64,000 bases of DNA from Micromonospora sp. WMMD1082. Lineage in GTDB: Bacteria > Actinomycetota > Actinomycetes > Mycobacteriales > Micromonosporaceae. Both the position numbers and the translations under genes were made by a program. The notes beneath the pieces are model-generated. The model ran no database searches, was not told where the DNA came from, and saw only the letters and a program-made list of their open reading frames with translations. This document shows positions 44,328 through 55,700 of the stretch, one piece after another (position 1 is the first letter of the stretch; every line of letters starts with the position of its first letter). The stretch lies in contig NZ_JARUBM010000002.1 of NCBI RefSeq assembly GCF_029626175.1, positions 1,054,001 through 1,118,000 on the forward strand. The letters run 5' to 3'.

Positions 44328-45284
44328 TCACCTCCCGTTCGCGTCTGCCAGGCTCCAGGCGATGCCGTCGAGGATGTCGTGCTCGGAGGCGACCACCGCG
44401 GCCATGCCCGCCCGTTCCATGACCACCCGGAGCACCAACGCGCCCGCGCCGATCACGTCGGCCCGGCCCGGGTGCATCACCGGGATGGCCAGCCGCTGCT
44501 CACGGGTCATCGCCAGCAGGTCGGCGGTGACCTCCGCCACCCGGTCGTACGGCACGCGGGCATGATGGATGCGGGCCGGATCGTACCCGGTGAGGCCCTC
44601 GGCGATCGCGACCACGGTGGTGACCGACCCGGCGAGCCCGACCAGCGTGGCCGCCTCCCGCCCGGGCACGGCCGCCAGCGCCCGATCCACCGCGACCACG
44701 ATGTCGGCCTGCGCGGCGGCGATCTCGGCCGGGCCGGGCGGGTCGCCGTGCAGGTGCCGCTCGGTCATCCGCACGCAGCCGATGTCCACCGAGATCGCCG
44801 CGTCCACGCCCCCGTCGCGGCCGCCGACGACGAACTCGGTGGAGCCGCCGCCGATGTCCACCACCAGGTACGGCGACCGCGCGTCGGCCGGCAGCCCGCG
44901 CACCGCGCCGGTGAAGGAGAGCCGGGCCTCCTCGTCGCCACTGACCACCTCCGGCGCGACGCCCAACGTCCGCTCCACCATGGCCCGGAAGTCGGCCGCG
45001 TTCTCGGCGTCACGGCTGGCCGAGGTGGCGACCATGCGCACCCGCTCGGCGCCCCGCTTCTCGATCTCGGCGGCGTAGTCGGCGAGCGCGACCCGGGTCC
45101 GCTCGATCGCCTCCGGGGCCAGCCGGCCGGTGGAGTCCACCCCCTGACCCAGCCGGACGATCTCCATCCGCCGGGTCACGTCCACCAGGGGCGCGGCCGG
45201 CCCGGCCGACGGGTCGGGCAGGTCGGCGACCAGCAGCCGGATCGAGTTGGTGCCACAGTCGATGGCCGCCACACGCGTCGTCAC
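44328..45284 (-). CDS. ppx: Ppx/GppA exopolyphosphatase-like phosphatase
   Basis: This 318-aa protein has the ASKHA fold motifs AAIDCGTNSIRLLVAD and YLVVDIGGGSTEFVVG with SGDEEA, plus GLAGSVTTVVAI. It hydrolyses polyphosphate and/or pppGpp, in the short actinobacterial Ppx form. GTG 45284 is preceded at 6 nt by TAGGGT (minus, 45296-45291), so the transcript is leaderless. Confidence 0.92.
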   Translation of the reverse strand: MTTRVAAIDCGTNSIRLLVADLPDPSAGPAAPLVDVTRRMEIVRLGQGVDSTGRLAPEAIERTRVALADYAAEIEKRGAERVRMVATSASRDAENAADFRAMVERTLGVAPEVVSGDEEARLSFTGAVRGLPADARSPYLVVDIGGGSTEFVVGGRDGGVDAAISVDIGCVRMTERHLHGDPPGPAEIAAAQADIVVAVDRALAAVPGREAATLVGLAGSVTTVVAIAEGLTGYDPARIHHARVPYDRVAEVTADLLAMTREQRLAIPVMHPGRADVIGAGALVLRVVMERAGMAAVVASEHDILDGIAWSLADANGR

Positions 45285-45329
45285 GCGGAAACCCTACAGC
45301 GGGCGCCATGGCGCGGGAACGGGTCGCGG

Positions 45330-45869
45330 TCAGAGGCGCAGCAGCATGCGGGTGTTGCCCAGGGTGTTCGGCTTGACCCGCTCCAGGTCGAGGAACTCGG
45401 CGACACCCTCGTCGTACGAGCGCAGCAGCTGCTCGTAGACCGGGTGTGGCACCGGTGCGCCGTCGATCTCGGTGAACCCGAACGAGGCGAAGAACCGGGT
45501 CTCGAAGGTCAGCACGAAGATCCGGGCGATCCCCAGCTCCCGCGCCGCCCCGATCAGCTCGGCGACGATCCGGTGCCCGATCCGCTGCCCCCGGTAGGTC
45601 GGATCGACCGCCACCGTACGGATCTCCGCCAGGTCCTCCCACATCACGTGCAGCGCCCCGCAGCCCACCACCGTGCCGTCGGCGGCCCGGCTGGCCACCC
45701 GGAACTCCTGCACGTCCTCGTAGAGCGTCACGGTCGCCTTGCTGAGCAGCCGGCGATCGTCGGTGTAGGTGTCCACCAGCCGCCGGATCGCCCGTACGTC
45801 GGCGGTCCGGGCCCGCCGGACCACGATGTCGTCGGGGGTGGTCACGGCCGGAATCGGTGCGGCGCTCAC
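45330..45869 (-). CDS. GNAT amino-acid N-acetyltransferase (ArgA-like)
   Basis: This 179-aa protein has VRRARTADVRAIRRLVDTY, CGALHVMWEDLAEIRTVAVDP, YRGQRIGHRIVAELIG and FASFGFTEIDG. It is a GNAT fold close to stand-alone N-acetylglutamate synthases that start arginine synthesis. The GTG 45869 overlaps the stop of the DUF501 gene (GTGA). Specificity for glutamate is inferred from family resemblance. Confidence 0.85.
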   Translation of the reverse strand: MSAAPIPAVTTPDDIVVRRARTADVRAIRRLVDTYTDDRRLLSKATVTLYEDVQEFRVASRAADGTVVGCGALHVMWEDLAEIRTVAVDPTYRGQRIGHRIVAELIGAARELGIARIFVLTFETRFFASFGFTEIDGAPVPHPVYEQLLRSYDEGVAEFLDLERVKPNTLGNTRMLLRL

Positions 45870-46423
45870 CCGGCGTCCGGCACGTCGACGCAGCGTCCCG
45901 CCGTCCACCAGGGCTCGACCAGGGCCAGCGTCTCGTCGCCGAAGGGGTTCACGCCGGGACCGGCGCCGAGCGCGTGGCCAAGGTGGACGTGCAGGCACTT
46001 CACCCGGCCGGGCATCCCGCCGGCCGAGATGCCGGCGATCTCGGATACCTCGGCGATGGCCTCCCGCCGGGTCAGGTAGTCCTCGTGCGCGGCGCGGTAG
46101 CGGGCGGCCAGTTCAGGGTCGGTGACCAGCCGATCCGCCATCTCCTTCATCAGTCCGGCCGACTCCAGCCGGCTGCACGCGGCCGTCGCCCGGGGACAGG
46201 TCAGGTAGAACAGCGTCGGAAACGGAGTGCCGTCGGCCAGCCGGGGCGTCGTCTCCACCACGTCCGGCAGGCCGCACGGGCAGCGGTGGGCCACCGCCCG
46301 CGTCCCCCGGGGCGGGCGCCCGAGCTGCGCGGCCACCGCGGCCAGGTCCGCCTCGGTGGCCGGCTCCCGCTCCGGCCCGGGTATGGAGGCCGCCGCCGGT
46401 TCCTGCGGTGGTACGACAGTCAC
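45866..46423 (-). CDS. DUF501-family protein
   Basis: This 185-aa protein has the DUF501 core: GRPPRGTRAVAHRCPCGLPDVVETTPRLADGTPFPTLFYLTCPRA, EIAGISAGGMPGRVKCLHVHLGHALG and NPFGD. The Cys/His residues could bind metal. DUF501 is a conserved actinobacterial gene between ftsB/eno and ppx, as here. Its function is unknown. GTG 46423 follows GAGAGATGG. Confidence 0.9.
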   Translation of the reverse strand: MTVVPPQEPAAASIPGPEREPATEADLAAVAAQLGRPPRGTRAVAHRCPCGLPDVVETTPRLADGTPFPTLFYLTCPRATAACSRLESAGLMKEMADRLVTDPELAARYRAAHEDYLTRREAIAEVSEIAGISAGGMPGRVKCLHVHLGHALGAGPGVNPFGDETLALVEPWWTAGRCVDVPDAG

Positions 46424-46445
46424 GGTGCCATCTCTCGTTCGGTGC

Positions 46446-47066
46446 TCACTCGTCGATCTGGTTGGCGTCGGCGGCCCGCACGCTGGACCAGAGGGTGTCG
46501 TACCAGGGGTCGGGAGTGGTCGAGGTCGCCGGGCCGTCACCGGTGCCCGCGTCGCCGGTGGCGCCCTCGGGAGCGTCGAGCAGGATCACCATCTTCTCGC
46601 CGGGCCGGCGCATGAAGAACCGCTCCCGGGCCTTGGCCTCGATGTACGCCTCGTCCTGCCACTTCTCCGCCTCGGTGGTCAGCTCGGCGATCAGCTTCCG
46701 CTGAGCCGCCTGCGCGGCCTCCATCCGCTCGATGTCGGCCTGCTGATCCAGATAGACGCGGACGGGATAGGTGTAGGCGAGCGCGAGCGCGATCAGCACC
46801 GCGAACAGCACGGTGGCGCGCCCGGTGAGACCTCGGGATCGGGGTGCGGACAGCCGCGTCACCGCACCGCCGGCCGCGGTGCGCCGGGCTGCGGCGGGCC
46901 GCTTGGCGGAGCGTACGCCCTCGGCACCACGGGTGGCCGACGGCGCCCGGCCGGCGGCGGCGCGCGACTCGGCGCGGACCCCGCTGTCGCGGACCGTGCC
47001 GGGACGCCCGGCGCGAGCCGGCCGGCGGACCGGGCGCTGACCACCCGGCGTGCGGCGCTGCTGCAT
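46446..47066 (-). CDS. ftsB: FtsB/DivIC-type septum formation protein
   Basis: This 206-aa protein has an Arg/Pro/Ala-rich cytosolic N-terminus of about 90 residues and one transmembrane helix (ATVLFAVLIALALAYTYPV). A coiled coil (QQADIERMEAAQAAQRKLIAELTTEAEKW) and the FMRRPGEKMVILLD end segment follow. This is the FtsB/DivIC form found beside enolase in actinobacteria. It works with FtsL and FtsQ at the division septum. ATG 47066 follows GGGGGAGGGG. Confidence 0.9.
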   Translation of the reverse strand: MQQRRTPGGQRPVRRPARAGRPGTVRDSGVRAESRAAAGRAPSATRGAEGVRSAKRPAAARRTAAGGAVTRLSAPRSRGLTGRATVLFAVLIALALAYTYPVRVYLDQQADIERMEAAQAAQRKLIAELTTEAEKWQDEAYIEAKARERFFMRRPGEKMVILLDAPEGATGDAGTGDGPATSTTPDPWYDTLWSSVRAADANQIDE

Positions 47067-47095
47067 CACACCCCTCCCCCGAGTTCCGGCACGTG

Positions 47096-48547
<1,452 letters not shown>

Positions 48548-48600
48548 TCAACCGACAACGGGTTTGCACGAGTGGGACCTGATCGACCAGGCTGGTCGCC

Positions 48601-49293
48601 ATGCCCGCCGCCTCGACCACCCTCCGTACGCTCGCTGTGTCGGTCATCGCGTTGCTCACCGTCACCGGCTGCCAGGCCCTGGACGACGCGGGACGCGCCA
48701 TGGGGCGGGCCGACATCGTCAACGACCTCGCCGCCCGGATGGACCGGGCGCTGGAGCTGACCTACTCGGCGGAGTACCAGCTCCGCGGCGGGAAGACCGC
48801 CCTGTTCGCCCAGTCCCAGGATCCGGCACGGTCCAGCTACACCTGGCCGGGCGGGAAGCTGACGGTCACCGACGAGGCGACCACCCGCTGCAACACCGCC
48901 CGCGACCGGACGGTCTGCACCGTCGAGGCGCCGCCCGCCCCCAACAGCAAGCCCTCGGTGGTGGTCTTCGCCGAGGCCGAGTTGCAGGGGCTGGTCACGC
49001 CGCCGATGGTGATCGGTCGGCTGACCTCCGCCGCGCTGGACCCGGGCGCGGTCATCAGCGAACGCAGCAGCACGGTCGTCGGGTACCACGCCACCTGCGT
49101 CGACGTACGCCGCAGCGCGGAGAGCTTCACCGCCTGCGTCACCGGGGAGGGCGCGCTGGGCAGCTTCACCGGACAGCTCGACGGCCAGCCGGTCGAGCTG
49201 GCGCTGAGCCGCTACCGCGAGCAGGTCGACGGCGGCGCGTTCGACCTGCCGGCCGGCGCCGGCGTGGTGGACCGGCGGACGCCCGGCCCCTGA
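48601..49293 (+). CDS. Putative lipoprotein
   Basis: This 230-aa protein has a signal ending at the lipobox TVTGC (Cys24), then an extracytoplasmic domain with YSAEYQLRGGKTALFAQSQDP, two Cys pairs (TRCNTARDRTVC, TCVDVRRSAESFTAC) likely forming disulfides, and RYREQVDGGAFDLPAGA near the end. I recognise no family with certainty. It is divergent from eno. No clear promoter is seen in the 221-nt spacer. Confidence 0.75.
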   Translation: MPAASTTLRTLAVSVIALLTVTGCQALDDAGRAMGRADIVNDLAARMDRALELTYSAEYQLRGGKTALFAQSQDPARSSYTWPGGKLTVTDEATTRCNTARDRTVCTVEAPPAPNSKPSVVVFAEAELQGLVTPPMVIGRLTSAALDPGAVISERSSTVVGYHATCVDVRRSAESFTACVTGEGALGSFTGQLDGQPVELALSRYREQVDGGAFDLPAGAGVVDRRTPGP

Positions 49294-49303
49294 CGCCGAT
49301 CCC

Positions 49304-50923
49304 TCACCCGTCGAGCAGGGTGCGCAGGTGGCGCGGCGACGGGCTGCCGTGGGCGAGCATCTCGTCGTGCCAGTCACGCAGCGGCACGTCGTGCGGCCGG
49401 GCGGCGGCGACCTCGGCCAGCTCGCTGTAGCCCACGAAGTACGTGGACAGCTGGGTCGAGGTCAGCAGCGCACGGCGCCACTTGCCCGCCGCCTCGCCCT
49501 CCTCCTGGAAGCCGCGCCCGGTCAGCAGCGCCATCGCCTCGGCCTCGGGCACGTCCTCGGCGTGCACCAGCTGATCGAGCAGGGCGTTGAGGGTCATCCG
49601 CAGCTGCATCTTCAGTTGCTGCAACCGGACCGGCAGGCCACCGAAGCCGTGCCCGACCATCAGCTCCTCGGCGTAGACCGCCCAACCCTCGACGAACGGG
49701 CCGGAGCGGGTCATCGCCCGGACCCGGGTGGGGCCGGCGTAGCGGCGGGCGTGGGCGAGTTGGAGGAAGTGACCGGGCATCGCCTCGTGCACGGTCAGGT
49801 TGCGGATCATGTGGTCGTTGTACTCGCGGTAGAACGACTCCACCCGGTGCGCCGGCCAGTCGGCCGGGGTGGGCGCGATGCAGTAGAACGTCGGCACCTC
49901 GGCGGTCTCCAACCCACCGGGCGCGTCGCAGTACGCCACCGCCACGCCGCGGGCGAACTGCGGCATCACCTGGATGACGCACGGGTCCTCCGGCACGCTC
50001 ACCAGGTCGTGCGCCCGGACGAAGTCGCTCGCCTCGTCCAGCGTGATCGAGGCCAGCTCGACGATGGTGTGGTCGTCGGGATGCTCGGCGGCCAGCAGGT
50101 CGAGTGCCCGGCGTACCGTCTCGTCGTCGGCCGGGCCGCCGACCAGCTCGACCGCCGCCGCCCGGATCTCCTCGGTGACCCGGTCCAGGTTCGCCCACGC
50201 GCGGCGCTGGATCTCGGCCGCGCCCAACTCGGTGTCCAGCGCGTACCACAGCCGCGCCTCCCAGCGGCGCCGGCCCAGCCGGGGGTCGCGGCCCGGACCG
50301 GCGTCGGCGGCCAGGCCGACGCGCAACCAGGCGACGAACTCCTCCAACCCGGCGAGCGCCGCGGTGGCCGCCGGCTCGATCCGGTCGACGAGTCCAGGTG
50401 CCTGCGCGAGCAGCGCCGGCACCTCGTCGCGGATCAGCGCCGCCGCGCCGGTGAACTGCCCGACCGCGGTCTCGGCGTGCACTCGGGGGATGTCGCGCAG
50501 CGTCGCACGCGCGGTCGCCAACGCGTCCGGTACGGCGGCGAGCCGTCCGGCGAGGGCGGTCAGCCGCACCTCCACCGGCGCGTACGGGCGAGCAACAAGC
50601 GCGTGCAGCAGCGGCCCGGGGTTGTGCGCGAGCGGATCCCACTCGTGCGCCCGGATCTCGGTCAGCTCGAACAGTTCCCGGTCGACCAGGGCGGCGAGCA
50701 GGGCGTGGTCGACCCGCTCCTCGGTGTCGAGGGCCTCGGCGTCGATCTGGCACAGCACGCTCGCCGCATCCGCCAGCATCGCCCGGTCCCCCGCCACCGC
50801 GTCGGCGGAGAAATCGGTCAACCGATCGTCATACCGGTGGTCCCCCACCGAGGTGGCCACCCCCGGCCGCCGAGCCAGCAGCGCCTCGACAACCCGCTCC
50901 CCCACCACCGAAAACCCCTCCAC
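49304..50923 (-). CDS. DUF885 putative metallohydrolase
   Basis: This 539-aa protein of the DUF885 family has HEAMPGHFLQLAHARR, an HExxxGH-type zinc motif, then FVEGWAVYAEELM with the third ligand glutamate. It is helical throughout. Probably a peptidase or carboxypeptidase; the substrate is unknown. TAGGGT (minus, 50935-50930) lies 6 nt before GTG 50923, a leaderless start. Confidence 0.87.
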   Translation of the reverse strand: MEGFSVVGERVVEALLARRPGVATSVGDHRYDDRLTDFSADAVAGDRAMLADAASVLCQIDAEALDTEERVDHALLAALVDRELFELTEIRAHEWDPLAHNPGPLLHALVARPYAPVEVRLTALAGRLAAVPDALATARATLRDIPRVHAETAVGQFTGAAALIRDEVPALLAQAPGLVDRIEPAATAALAGLEEFVAWLRVGLAADAGPGRDPRLGRRRWEARLWYALDTELGAAEIQRRAWANLDRVTEEIRAAAVELVGGPADDETVRRALDLLAAEHPDDHTIVELASITLDEASDFVRAHDLVSVPEDPCVIQVMPQFARGVAVAYCDAPGGLETAEVPTFYCIAPTPADWPAHRVESFYREYNDHMIRNLTVHEAMPGHFLQLAHARRYAGPTRVRAMTRSGPFVEGWAVYAEELMVGHGFGGLPVRLQQLKMQLRMTLNALLDQLVHAEDVPEAEAMALLTGRGFQEEGEAAGKWRRALLTSTQLSTYFVGYSELAEVAAARPHDVPLRDWHDEMLAHGSPSPRHLRTLLDG

Positions 50924-50950
50924 ACCCCAACCCTACCCACCCCACCGCCG

Positions 50951-51013
50951 GGTTGATCATGAAGTTGTTACCCCGACACGCCGGGCGGGGCGACAACAAC
51001 TTCATGATCAACC
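50951..51013. repeat. Interspersed inverted repeat (GATCATGAAGTT family), copy B
   Basis: Arms 50951-50969 and 50995-51013 are a perfect 19-bp inverted repeat with an inner CCCC/GGGG stem. The core matches the hairpin at 19679-19748. The right arm contains the TGA (minus) that ends the mazG frame, so the repeat reaches into the coding region. Confidence 0.8.
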
Positions 51014-51979
51014 GGAGGATTCGGTGGTGCGGATGGTTTCCGCGTGGGTGAGGGTGGTGCGGCGGAGGGCGGCTTCGGGGTCCAGGTTGGACCGGTGCGC
51101 CTCGGCGACCAGGGCCAGCAGGGTGGCGCCCAGGGCGGCTTCGGGGTCGGGCTGGGCCTCGGGCAGGGGCAGGGGGGCGGTGAGGTTGGCGCGGGCGGAG
51201 CGCTCCAGGATCTTCGCCGCCAGGGCGAGCGCGGGCTGGCTCAGCACGATGCCGTCGAGCACCGAGTCGCGCGCCTTCTCCGTCTGCTTGATCCGCTCCC
51301 AGTTGGCGGTGATCTCCTCCAGCGTGCCGGCCTGCGCACCGGCGAAGACGTGCGGGTTGCGTCGCACCATCTTGTCGACCAGCCCACCGGCCACGTCGTC
51401 GATGTTCCACCGCTCGTCCTCGGGCAGCTCCTCGGCCAGCCGGGCGTGCAGCACCACCTGGAGCAGCACGTCGCCCAGCTCCTCGCGCAGCGCGTCGGTG
51501 TCCCCGGCGCTGATCGCGTCGTACGCCTCGTAGCTCTCCTCCAGCAGGAACCCGGCCAGGCTCCGGTGGGTCTGCGCCCGCTTCCACGGGTCGCCGCCCG
51601 GCGAGAGCAGCCGGTCCAGCACCGCCACCGCGTCGAGCAACCGGGCGCCCGGCGGATCCCACGAGCCGTACATCAGCTCCAGCTCCGCCAGCCCCGGTTC
51701 ACGGGCCAGCCGCAGACCCAACTCCCGGGCGAGCGACTCGTCGCCGGCCGGCCCGGCGAGCCAGACCACCGTGTCGTGCGCGGCCGCCGCATCCAACAAC
51801 GCGGGCACCGCCGGGCCGTCGAGCACCCGCACCTGCGCGCCCGCCGAACGCAACGCCGTGGTCAGCTCACTGTCCGCCCCCGCCAGCACGACAGCCGTGC
51901 GTACCACGTCCCAGGCGGTCGCCGTCAGCAACCCGGCCGGCAACCGGGGCGAGGTCACCAGCAGGACGATCCGGGGCAT
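51008..51979 (-). CDS. mazG: MazG-family nucleotide pyrophosphohydrolase
   Basis: This 323-aa protein has an N-terminal region of about 110 residues and the MazG core: GGDPWKRAQTHRSLAGFLLEESYEAYDAI, LREELGDVLLQVVLHARLAEE and NWERIKQTEKARDSVLDGI. The EExxE and ExxD metal-binding acids are intact. It hydrolyses NTPs (house-cleaning) or ppGpp in some species. Its stop codon is supplied by the interspersed repeat at 50951-51013. It follows the SurA-like lipoprotein by 2 nt. Confidence 0.93.
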   Translation of the reverse strand: MPRIVLLVTSPRLPAGLLTATAWDVVRTAVVLAGADSELTTALRSAGAQVRVLDGPAVPALLDAAAAHDTVVWLAGPAGDESLARELGLRLAREPGLAELELMYGSWDPPGARLLDAVAVLDRLLSPGGDPWKRAQTHRSLAGFLLEESYEAYDAISAGDTDALREELGDVLLQVVLHARLAEELPEDERWNIDDVAGGLVDKMVRRNPHVFAGAQAGTLEEITANWERIKQTEKARDSVLDGIVLSQPALALAAKILERSARANLTAPLPLPEAQPDPEAALGATLLALVAEAHRSNLDPEAALRRTTLTHAETIRTTESSG

Positions 51980-51981
51980 GC

Positions 51982-52746
51982 TCAGCCGTCGGTCGGGAGG
52001 GTCGGCTCGGTCGGCTCGGTCTGCTCGGGCCGGGGCCTCGGGGTGGAGATGTCGGTGACCGCGTCGGAGCCGGGCTCGCCCAGCGGCACGCCCACCGCCA
52101 TGGCCTGCCCGGAGAAGCTCAGCACCGGGAACACCAGCGGGCGGTACCGGGGGTTGACCGTCACGTCGTACGTCTCGACCGCCTCGCTCAGCGAGTCGCG
52201 GTGGGCCAGGGCCTGGCGCAGCTGATCGCCGTCGAGCTGGGTGGCGGCCTGCTCGACGGTCACCTCGGGCGGTACGGCACCGGCCCGCTTACCCGCTGCC
52301 ACCAGGTCGATCAGCTCCTGCTCGGTCGGGGCGACCGGCGCACCGACCGGGATCCCGGACAGGCAGCTGTACAGCTCGGCGACCTGCCGCACGTACCTGG
52401 TCTCGGGGTTCAGCCCGAGCCCCTGGGCGACCTGCGCGGGGTCGACCTCGCCCTGCGACCGGTAGCCCTCGGCGGCCGAGACCCGCTCGCAGACCTCGCT
52501 GAGCACCAGGGTGCTCACCACCTGGCTGCGCCCGGGCAGCTGCGGCTCCTGGCCGGGCAGCACATCGGCCGCCTCGGTCGGCGTCGGGTTCTTCGCCCGC
52601 GCGTCGTCGATCACCTCGGTGACGGCGTCCTCGGTGATCCGATGCTCACCGACATACGCGGCGACGCCGGGCTCGGAACGGCAGCCGGTGAGGGCGACGA
52701 TGCCGACCGCCACGCTGGCGACGGCCACAAGACGGCGAACACGCAT
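51982..52746 (-). CDS. SurA-N-like lipoprotein
   Basis: This 254-aa protein has a signal with lipobox ALTGC, then AAYVGEHRITEDAVTEVIDDA, the SurA N-terminal chaperone pattern, followed by helices and a proline-rich tail (PRPRPEQTEPTEPTLPTDG). It resembles actinobacterial SurA-like lipoproteins encoded between mfd and mazG. Likely an extracytoplasmic folding factor without a PPIase domain. ATG 52746 lies 13 nt beyond the mfd stop. Confidence 0.82.
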   Translation of the reverse strand: MRVRRLVAVASVAVGIVALTGCRSEPGVAAYVGEHRITEDAVTEVIDDARAKNPTPTEAADVLPGQEPQLPGRSQVVSTLVLSEVCERVSAAEGYRSQGEVDPAQVAQGLGLNPETRYVRQVAELYSCLSGIPVGAPVAPTEQELIDLVAAGKRAGAVPPEVTVEQAATQLDGDQLRQALAHRDSLSEAVETYDVTVNPRYRPLVFPVLSFSGQAMAVGVPLGEPGSDAVTDISTPRPRPEQTEPTEPTLPTDG

Positions 52747-52759
52747 GCCGGCCACTCTC

Positions 52760-55700
52760 TCATGCCCCTCGTCCACTGGTCACACCGGCGGGGGCGCCGA
52801 GGACGTCGGTGAGAAGCTGGGCGCACCAGTCGAGCAGGGGCTGGTCGCGCAGCGGCTCGCCACCCACCCGGCGGGTGGTCGGGCGGGGCACGCTGACCTG
52901 GTCGAGCGCGGACTTGTAGACCGAGTCGGGGTGGTAGCGCTTGAGCCGCAGCTGCTTGGAGTCCGGCAGCGGCAGCGGGCCGAACCGAATGTGCTTGCCC
53001 TGCATGCTGACGTCGGTCAGGCCGTACTGGCGGGCCAGCAACCGGAACCGGGCCACCGCGAACAGGTTCTGCACCGGGGCGGGTGGTTCGCCGTAGCGGT
53101 CGGTCATCTCGGCGGTCACCTCGCGCAGCCGCTCCTCGTCACGGGCCTCGGCGAGCTTGCGGTACATCTCCAGCCGCAGCCGTTCCACCCCGACGTAGTC
53201 GTGCGGCAGGTGCGCGTCCACCGGCAAATCAATCCGGACATCGTCCACCAGGCCGTCGGACTCCGGCCGCTCGCCCTTGAACGCCGACACCGCCTCGCCG
53301 ACCATCCGCACGTACAGGTCGAACCCGACGCCCTCGATGTGCCCGGACTGCTCGCCACCGAGCAGGTTGCCGGCACCCCGGATCTCCAGGTCCTTCATCG
53401 CCACGTACATGCCGGCGCCCAGCTCGGTGTGCTGGGCGATGGTGGCCAGCCGCTCGTGCGCGTGCTCGGTGAGCGGCTTGTCGGGCGGATAGAGGAAGTA
53501 CGCGTACGCCCGCTCGCGGCCCCGGCCGACCCGGCCACGGATCTGGTGCAGCTGCGCCAGGCCGAGCAGGTCGGCCCGCTCCACGATCAGCGTGTTGGCG
53601 TTCGGGATGTCGATGCCGGACTCCACGATCGTGGTGCAGACCAGGACGTCGTACTCCTTCTCCCAGAAGCCGACCATGACCTTCTCCAGGGCGTCCTCGC
53701 CCAGCTGGCCGTGGGCCACCGCCACCCGGGCCTCGGGCACCAGTTCCCGCAGTCGCCGCGCCGCCCGCTCGATCGACTCGACCCGGTTGTGCAGGTAGAA
53801 GACCTGACCGTCGCGGAGCAGTTCGCGGTGGATCGCGGCGGCCACCTGCCGGTCGTCCTGCGCGCCGACGGCGGTGAGCACGGGGTGCCGCTCCTCCGGC
53901 GGGGTGGCGATGGTGGACATCTCCCGGATGCCGGTGATCGCCATCTCCAGGGTCCGCGGGATCGGGGTGGCCGACATGCTCAGCACGTCGACCGAGGCCC
54001 GCATCGACTTCAGGTGTTCCTTGTGCTCGACGCCGAAGCGCTGCTCCTCGTCCACGATGACCAGACCCAGCGACTTGAACCGGGTGGCCGCCGCCAGCAG
54101 CCGGTGGGTGCCGATGACGATGTCGGCGGTGCCGTCGGCGACCATCGCCAGGGTCTGCTCGGCCTCCTTCGGCGTCTGGAACCGCGACAGCTGCCGGATG
54201 GTCACCGGGAACTGGCTCATCCGCTCGGCGAAGGTGTTGTAGTGCTGCTGCACCAGCAGGGTGGTGGGCACCAGCACGGCGACCTGCTTGCCGTCCTGCA
54301 CCGCCTTGAACGCCGCCCGCACCGCGATCTCGGTCTTGCCGTACCCGACGTCGCCGCAGATCAGCCGGTCCATCGGCACGCTCTGCTCCATGTCCCGCTT
54401 GACCTCGTCGATGGCGGCGAGCTGGTCGGGGGTCTCCTGCCAGGGGAAGGCGTCCTCCAGCTCCCGCTGCCACGGGGTGTCCGGGGCGAAGGTGTGCCCC
54501 TTGGACGCCTTCCGGGCGGCGTAGAGCTGGATCAGCTGGGCGGCGATCTCCCGGACCGCCTTGCGGGCCCGCGCCTTGGACTTCTGCCAGTCCGAGCCGC
54601 CCATCTTGTGCAGGGCGGGCTGCTCACCGCCGACGTAGCGGCTCAGCTGGTCGAGCTGGTCGGTGGGGACGAAGAGGCGGTCGCCCGGCTGCCCGCGCTT
54701 GCTCGGCGCGTACTCGATGACCAGGTACTCCCGGGACGCACCGTTGACCGTACGCTGCACCAGCTCGACGTACCGGCCGATGCCGTGCTGCTCGTGCACC
54801 ACGTGGTCGCCGGCCCGCAGCTCCAGCGGGTCGATGGTGTTGCGCCGCCGGCTCGGCAGCTTGCGCATGTCCCGGGTGGAGACGCCCCGGCCGCCGGTCA
54901 CGTCGCTGCCGGTGAGCAGCACGAAACGCGCCGCCTCGTCGACGAAGCCACCGGTCAGGCTGCCGCAGGTGACCAGCAACTCACCCGGGCCGGGCGCGGC
55001 CGGCACCTGCTCGGTCAGCCTGGCCCCCAGGCCGCCGTCGCGCAGCACCTCGACGGCCCGCTGGGCGGGACCGTGGCCCTCGAAGACCAGCACGATCGAC
55101 CAGCCCTCGCCCGCCCACCGCTTCAGGTCGTCGACCACCCGGGCGGTCTCGCCGTGGTAGAGCGGTGCGGGCTGGGCGGCCAGCGCCACCGCGATCGCGT
55201 CGTCGGGCGTGACGTCGACCGCCTCCGGCGCGTCCTCCCAGGGCTGCCGGGCCGGGCCGTCCTGCGGCGCTGCCAGCCCGAACGGGGAGAGCGTCCACCA
55301 GGGCTGGCGCAGGGTCGCGGCGGTCGCGCGTACGTCGGCCAGGGTGCGGAACGCGGCGGCGCCGAGGTCGATCGGGGCCTGGCCACCGACGGCGGCCGCG
55401 GCCCAGCTGGCCGCCAGGAACTCCTCCGAGGTACGCACCAGGTCGTGCGCCCGGGTGCGGATCCGCTCCGGGTCGCAGAGCAGGACGTGGGTGCCGGCCG
55501 GCATGCAGTCCAGCAGCAGTTCCATCGAGTCGTCGCCGATCAGCACCGGCGCGAGGGACTCCATCCCCTCCACCGGTACGCCGCCGGCCAGCTTGTCCAG
55601 GATCTCGGCCAGCTCCGGGTGCTGCCCGGCCAGCGTGGCGGCCCGCTCGCGGACCGCCGGGGTGAGCAGCAACTCCCGGCAGGGCGGTGCCCAGAGCTGG

